From assembly GCA_963663775.1 (NCBI GenBank), contig OY760624.1:2683234-2747233 (forward strand): 64,000 nucleotides of DNA. Reading direction: 5' to 3'. Numbering within the stretch: position 1 is the stretch's first letter; every line of letters starts with the position of its first letter. Below the pieces are notes generated by a model. That model ran no database searches. It saw only the letters and a list, made by a program, of their open reading frames with translations, and was not told the origin of the DNA. Positions 61,357-64,000 of the stretch are shown here, one piece after another. A program made the translations under genes and the position numbers. The stretch is from G963663775 sp963663775. Lineage in GTDB: Bacteria; Bacillota; Clostridia; Oscillospirales; Butyricicoccaceae.

Positions 61357-61507
61357 AATCATTTCGCCTTTCTTTTTCAATAAAATCTCTTTTCGTGGTG
61401 CGCTTCGGCTCATTTATTGTACACGATAGTTGAAAAAGAAAGGTTGGTGTCTTATTTTGATTTTCATGTGTTTTTTTACGATATGGTGCTGTAAATAACT
61501 GCATCAC

Positions 61508-61548
61508 AAAAAAGCACACCGTTTTTTTATAGAACGGTGTGCTTTTTT
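61508..61548. terminator. Bidirectional hairpin overlapping the end of the response-regulator gene
   Basis: AAAAAAGCACACCGT (61508-61522) pairs perfectly with ACGGTGTGCTTTTTT (61534-61548). The last codons of the 61527-63062 gene (KKHTVL) are part of the stem, so termination and the C-terminus are encoded by the same bases. Confidence 0.85.
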
Positions 61549-63062
61549 GTGGCATGCTCCGCACGATATTGCGTGGGACTGACGCCGATTCTTTTTTTGA
61601 AGGTTTTGCAAAAATGCTGATAATCCGGAAATCCGGCGGTTTCCGAAATCTGCTTGACAGTGCTATGGCTGCTCTGCAACTGTTCACACACATGACGCAG
61701 CCGCTCTGTGAGCACATATTCTGAAAATCCAATCCCAACCTCTTTTTTAAACAAAGCACTCAAATAGGACGGGGAAAGATTGACATACCGTGCCACAGGT
61801 TCTAGCCCGATAGATTCGGCAAAATGCGTGCCAATATACCATATGGCGTCACGGATTGCAGGACTGTAGTCCACCGAGAGCACTTGGGACTGCAACAGTT
61901 GTCGTTGCTGCTCATATGCGGTTAAGCAGGTCTGATACTGCTCAAAAAAGTGCAGATTTGCATAGAACTGTTCTTCTCGATGTACATTCGCTGCTTGGTC
62001 GCATTGGCGAAGCCAGTGCAGGGCAATGCCCGGTCGAACCCTCGTCGCAGCGCAAGCGTCACATGCTGCGGCAAAGCCCTGCGCCAATCCCTCCGCTGTT
62101 TCTGTTTGCAGGAATTTTGGCAGCATTTGCACAAAATGTGTTGCCGTTTCCGGAAGCACTTCACACAAAGGCGATTGTTCTCCATATACATACAATCCTG
62201 CCGCATAAAAGCCATACTGCTGCAAATCGTAGGCTTGCCGAATTGCTTGCGCCAAGGCGAGCCGCCCTTGACAGACGGTGCTTTGCGTACAGATTACATC
62301 AATATCTAAATATTGATGTGCAAAATGCCTCGCTGCATGTGTAATGGCATGCAGTTGATGGGTGCCATCTGCGGCAGATGGTACGGCTGTTAAATCGACC
62401 AAAATGGCACACATATCCTGTGTCAGCAACACATCTTCCTGCTGCTGCATCTGCGCCTGCTGGCTGCAAAATTCAAAAAACATGTTTTTCTGCCCAGCAT
62501 CGCAATGACATGGGCGAAACAATTGCACCGCACACCGTCTATAACGGTTCTTCAAATCCGATTGATTCCACAAACGATTCATCTCTTCCCGATTGGAAGA
62601 CTGCGAAAGCAGGCGCAGTAAAAATTCTCGTCGGATGCTTTGCCGTCCGACTTGCGCCAACGATTGCAATTGCTCCTGCTCGGAGATTGTTGCCTGTCGT
62701 TCTTTGACTTTTTTGCGGATTTCCTGCAGCAATTGCCCAAAGGAATGCTCATCCAGATGGTTTTTGAGCAAATAGTCATCTGCTCCATACTGCATCGCAC
62801 TTTTGACCAGTGCAAAATCATCGTGGCAGCTCAACGCCACGACTGCACCGTCAAACCCGTTTTCCCGCAGCTTGCGAATCAGCTCGACCCCATCCATGCG
62901 AGGCATGCTAATATCAGTCAAAATCAAATCCGGATGAACGGTGTCAACCAATTCCAGAGCCTCCTGCCCATCTCTTGCATCTGCAACTACGTCAAATCCA
63001 AAATTCTTTTGGTTTAGCGTATCCTTCAAAAACATGCGAACAATGAGGTCATCATCCACCAA
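61527..63062 (-). CDS. Response regulator with AraC-type output (second set)
   Basis: 511 residues from a TTG at 63062. The receiver (VDDDLIVRMFLKDTLNQKNF, PDLILTDISMPRMDGVELIR) leads to a C-terminal AraC domain (LEPVARYVNLSPSYLSALFK, then SETAGFPDYQHFCKTFKKRI). The frame remains open upstream (T-K-I-Y-R-V-L-L-V-D-D-D) and includes the first beta strand that all receivers need. The true start may therefore be ATC 63077 or another rare codon after GGAGGTGG. It overlaps the binding-protein gene, so both are co-translated. The cognate kinase is outside this window. Confidence 0.9.
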   Translation of the reverse strand: MVDDDLIVRMFLKDTLNQKNFGFDVVADARDGQEALELVDTVHPDLILTDISMPRMDGVELIRKLRENGFDGAVVALSCHDDFALVKSAMQYGADDYLLKNHLDEHSFGQLLQEIRKKVKERQATISEQEQLQSLAQVGRQSIRREFLLRLLSQSSNREEMNRLWNQSDLKNRYRRCAVQLFRPCHCDAGQKNMFFEFCSQQAQMQQQEDVLLTQDMCAILVDLTAVPSAADGTHQLHAITHAARHFAHQYLDIDVICTQSTVCQGRLALAQAIRQAYDLQQYGFYAAGLYVYGEQSPLCEVLPETATHFVQMLPKFLQTETAEGLAQGFAAACDACAATRVRPGIALHWLRQCDQAANVHREEQFYANLHFFEQYQTCLTAYEQQRQLLQSQVLSVDYSPAIRDAIWYIGTHFAESIGLEPVARYVNLSPSYLSALFKKEVGIGFSEYVLTERLRHVCEQLQSSHSTVKQISETAGFPDYQHFCKTFKKRIGVSPTQYRAEHATKKHTVL

Positions 63063-63996
63063 TAATACCCGATAGATTTTCGTCCACCTCCAAATTTTCT
63101 TGCGTCAACAGTTTCCCCTCTATCTGCACACTGGGGCAGGCAGTGCCCGCACGCAGCGATTCGACAGCGGTTGCAATGGCTTGATAGCCAATATCATAGC
63201 CGGATTGGCTAATCAACGCATCCATTGTACCGTCTTGCACCGCCTGCAATGCATCATTCATCGTATCAACCGCAACAATTCGCAGATTGGGGTCATGCAG
63301 CTCCTCTTGCGCAGTCGCCACGCCAAGCCCCACCACGGCACTGGTGCAGAAAATCGCATCTACACCTTGTCCGATGACAGATTTTGCGCAGGTATATCCC
63401 TCGGATAATAGAATATCGGTGTAAAAAATTTGGGTCACCGTAAAAGATGGGTTTAGATACTGCTGAAAAGATGTAATCCGGTCCAAATGGCTTGCTTGGC
63501 TAATGACGCCTGACAAAATGACGATTTCAGCATTTTGGGGCAGCACTTCATTGAGATACTCCGCTGCAGTCTGTCCAACGCCTGTATTGTCTGCCCCAAC
63601 ATAGGGCAACTCCGCATCCAATGCACGTGTATCCACCATCAGCACCGAGATGTTTTTTGCTGCTGCCTGTTCGGCAAACCATTTTGTGCGATAGGAATTG
63701 CAAGGCGCAACAAGCAGCGTGTCAATCTCGTTGCCGAGCAAATCTTGAATCAAATCATTTTGCTCGGCTTCCTCCTGTTCACCAGACGGATAAAGCAGAC
63801 ACAAATCCGCTTGATAATCCTCTGCGGCCTGCTCCATACCGGAACGAACGTCCATCCAATAATGGCTGTTCATGGCCTTGAGCACCACGCCGATACGATA
63901 GGTCGGCTGCGATTTTTGATAGTTCATAGAACTGCATCCGCTGCAAAGCAGGCAAATAAGCCAAACTGCAAGCAAAGAGGGTCTTCGATTTCGCAT
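63052..63996 (-). CDS. Sugar-type periplasmic binding lipoprotein (second set)
   Basis: 314 residues. A lipoprotein signal (SLLAVWLICLLCSGCSSMNY, Cys21) is followed by Peripla_BP_4: YRIGVVLKAMNSHYWMDVRS, then LLGNEIDTLLVAPCNSYRTK, ISVLMVDTRALDAELPYVGA and CTSAVVGLGVATAQEEL. The start is four bases from the window end, so a longer N-terminus cannot be excluded, but the signal sequence is complete. It probably senses a sugar for the regulator it overlaps. Confidence 0.88.
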   Translation of the reverse strand: MRNRRPSLLAVWLICLLCSGCSSMNYQKSQPTYRIGVVLKAMNSHYWMDVRSGMEQAAEDYQADLCLLYPSGEQEEAEQNDLIQDLLGNEIDTLLVAPCNSYRTKWFAEQAAAKNISVLMVDTRALDAELPYVGADNTGVGQTAAEYLNEVLPQNAEIVILSGVISQASHLDRITSFQQYLNPSFTVTQIFYTDILLSEGYTCAKSVIGQGVDAIFCTSAVVGLGVATAQEELHDPNLRIVAVDTMNDALQAVQDGTMDALISQSGYDIGYQAIATAVESLRAGTACPSVQIEGKLLTQENLEVDENLSGIIGG

Positions 63997-64000
63997 AGGC

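Noticed and set aside
1..64000. CRISPR arrays, tRNA and rRNA genes
   Set aside because: No regularly spaced repeats, cloverleaf-like segments or rRNA signatures were noticed on either strand by eye; a covariance-model scan would settle the tRNA question.

Overview
The window looks like an accessory region of a low-to-moderate GC Firmicute of the Clostridia, most likely a gut Ruminococcaceae/Oscillospiraceae-type organism. The support is general: strong GGAGG ribosome sites, TTGACA/TATAAT-type promoters, an SLH-anchored surface enzyme, YesM/YesN-type sensor pairs, Clostridia-type prophage modules (DUF2800, DUF2815, family A polymerase) and IS110, IS66, IS3 and IS256 elements. The species cannot be fixed from sequence alone.

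Layout. 1-463: 5' end of a phage-type SNF2 helicase and a small winged-helix regulator. 1243-5318: an unfamiliar three-gene cassette, with two small proteins that share an N-F-x-Q-x-G-x-G-x-N-I-G motif followed by a RloC/AAA_13-type ATPase with a zinc hook. 5387-9223: a HaeIII-like restriction-modification pair split by a complete IS110 element. 9346-11008: a dead IS66 with intact 8-bp target duplication, itself split by an IS3 element. 11520-18483: a complete Wadjet (JetABCD) anti-plasmid operon plus a small downstream ORF. 19007-28300: a prophage lysis and tail module, with a second IS110 copy whose transposase is identical and which lies in inverted orientation. 28308-33761: a phage replication module (DUF2800, DUF2815, family A DNA polymerase) whose polymerase is split by an IS3-family element, followed by an IS256 in the loop of the module's terminator. 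36600-39960: a 745-residue P-loop GTPase-like protein of unknown function, with a deleted relic copy of its own gene beside it. 41061-45025: a controller, a fused m5C/m6A methyltransferase and an HNH nuclease. 45846-49677: small defence-like genes (NERD nucleases, pRiA4b ORF-3-like, GNAT). 50694-63996: what looks like ordinary chromosome, with a secreted phosphoesterase, two substrate-binding-protein/two-component sets and a sodium:solute symporter.

How it fits together. Most of 1-50 kb is a defence and mobile-element island: two restriction-modification systems, Wadjet, an RloC-like cassette, an orphan GTPase and NERD nucleases, set among prophage pieces and at least nine IS elements or relics. 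Two observations stand out. (a) Both full IS110 copies sit exactly in the Shine-Dalgarno sequence of a gene, and the 388-nt non-coding tail of the element contains a 9-nt match to the left junction, which suggests a bridge RNA aimed at ribosome-binding sites. (b) A ~362-bp module carrying a terminator hairpin and a TTGAAA-N17-TAAAAT promoter occurs twice, once in front of jetABCD and once in front of the GNAT/pRiA4b/NERD operon 31 kb away. The hairpin is kept by compensatory changes, so the two operons probably share one expression platform.

The 50-64 kb part reads as a minus-strand nutrient-sensing region: periplasmic binding proteins overlap or abut sensor kinase and AraC-type response-regulator genes, next to a symporter and a surface phosphatase.
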